From Bisporella sp. PMI_857 (lineage: Eukaryota; Ascomycota; Leotiomycetes; Helotiales; Helotiaceae): a stretch of DNA of 45,327 nt. A program made the translations under genes and the position numbers. Below are positions 44,656-45,327 of this stretch, piece by piece (position 1 is the first letter of the stretch; each line of letters starts with the position of its first letter). The DNA lies in contig JAJSPD010000158.1 of the NCBI GenBank assembly GCA_021307315.1, positions 1 through 45,327 on the forward strand, written 5' to 3'. The notes under the pieces are model-generated. The model did not search any database and was not told the DNA's origin. It was given only the letters and a program-made list of their open reading frames with translations.

Positions 44656-45327
44656 TGCTTTGATTTGGCAGAGCTGAAGCTTTATGCCGATAATGAAGAG
44701 CGTATCTTGATATGCTGTCATAGTAAGTGTGGCTATGCTCTCTCTGTGGCTGGCTCGCAGGCTACAACTTACCTTCGGGACAAACACCACACCCCAAAAG
44801 CCTTCGAGACGGCCTGACTCGTTATCTCAAGCACCAGAATACATATCCCTTTCAAAACCCTGCCGATGTCGCCCCTCGTAGTGATGGATCGCACGTCCAC
44901 CGTGTGCTCCGACTCCATGATGACTTCGCGTGCCGCGAATGCCCTATCGCACGATTCGGCCGGCTGCCGAGCGAGGCGTGACGGAACATATCCAAATCAG
45001 TGCAGGAGCGGGAGCGAGCGAGAGTTGAGCAACAGAAGCATCATACAGATGCCGCTGTTCCTATACTTGCCACGACACGTCCATGGATAGAGAGAACGCG
45101 GTGGGAGATAACATATCAGAGGTTCCGCCGTGATATCTTGCAGGGCCTCGCAGAGATGCCGCAGAACTCCCCGTGAACAGACCACATTCTTGGGCAAAGT
45201 CCGAACCCCGTAGATCTAGATCTTGTAAGTCCGCGAGAGGATAAAGCTAAGATTGCTCTCTTGATGGCGGCCGTATATCACATGCTTGATCGCTGCGAGG
45301 AAACGATGTAGCAAACTGGCTGTGCCC
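44656..45327 (+). pseudogene. Broken gene with DUF3505/OrsD-like Cys-His region, runs off the window
   Basis: The plus strand reads FDLAELKLYADNEERILICC and then KCGYALSV, with YLRDKHHTPK, a Cys-Cys...His-His arrangement like that of fungal proteins related to OrsD (DUF3505, C2H2-like). A frame change near 44800 leads into LRDGLTRYLK and DDFACRECPIA, the second Cys pair expected in that family. The same frame continues to the end of the window as RPWIERTRWEITY and SPNPVDLDLVSPRED, with stops at 44982, 45174 and about 45309. These stops fit Arg or Gln codons changed by C-to-T. Such proteins are often found in repeated or subtelomeric families. The rest lies outside the window. Confidence 0.5.

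Noticed and set aside
1..45327. tRNA, rRNA or other structured RNA genes
   Set aside because: I saw no cloverleaf with A and B boxes and no rRNA-like sequence on reading; a tRNAscan or Rfam search would be decisive.

Overview
The window looks like nuclear DNA of a filamentous ascomycete (Pezizomycotina). Genes carry short GT-AG introns (49-141 bp) with CTAAC/CTGAC-like branch points. Protein families are typical of fungal secondary metabolism, and gene-bearing stretches of ordinary composition alternate with very AT-rich, repeat-derived stretches whose C-to-T and G-to-A decay resembles repeat-induced point mutation (RIP). The species cannot be named from the sequence alone.

Layout. 1-3.7 kb: a decayed Tc1/mariner element with long inverted repeats, a Fot1-type transposase remnant and an inverted-repeat element built around six 55-bp tandem repeats. 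3.7-8.6 kb: a scrap of an AMP-binding acyl-CoA synthetase, then two paralogous cytochrome P450 genes arranged tail to tail. 8.8-13.5 kb: a gene graveyard holding a poly-C tract, an unidentified multi-exon gene broken by a hAT-type element (itself containing an LTR), a possible bHLH remnant and a frameshifted DHA1 transporter. 13.75-19.33 kb: a Ty3/gypsy retrotransposon with well-preserved LTRs and a ruined interior. 19.3-22.1 kb: AT-rich DNA with a solo LTR and a 203-bp palindrome. 22.2-33.4 kb: the metabolic core, namely a four-exon 6-methylsalicylic-acid-synthase type polyketide synthase (1799 aa), a divergently transcribed salicylate-hydroxylase type FAD monooxygenase, and a secreted-type tyrosinase. 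33.4-42.3 kb: a gene-poor AT-rich island with solo LTRs and a pogo/Fot-type DNA transposon. 42.3-44.3 kb: a DHA2-type MFS exporter. The right edge enters a broken gene with a DUF3505/OrsD-like cysteine-histidine region.

How the genes may work together (inference). The synthase would make 6-methylsalicylic acid. The FAD enzyme could hydroxylate and decarboxylate it to a methylcatechol, as described for the terreic acid pathway. The two P450s could hydroxylate or epoxidise further, the copper oxidase could turn catechols into o-quinones, and the MFS protein could export product or confer self-protection. The tyrosinase is the unusual member, since it carries a signal peptide and a Kex2-like site. 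The set is split by transposon islands, so it may be one dispersed cluster or a core plus unrelated neighbours. No intact pathway regulator is visible.
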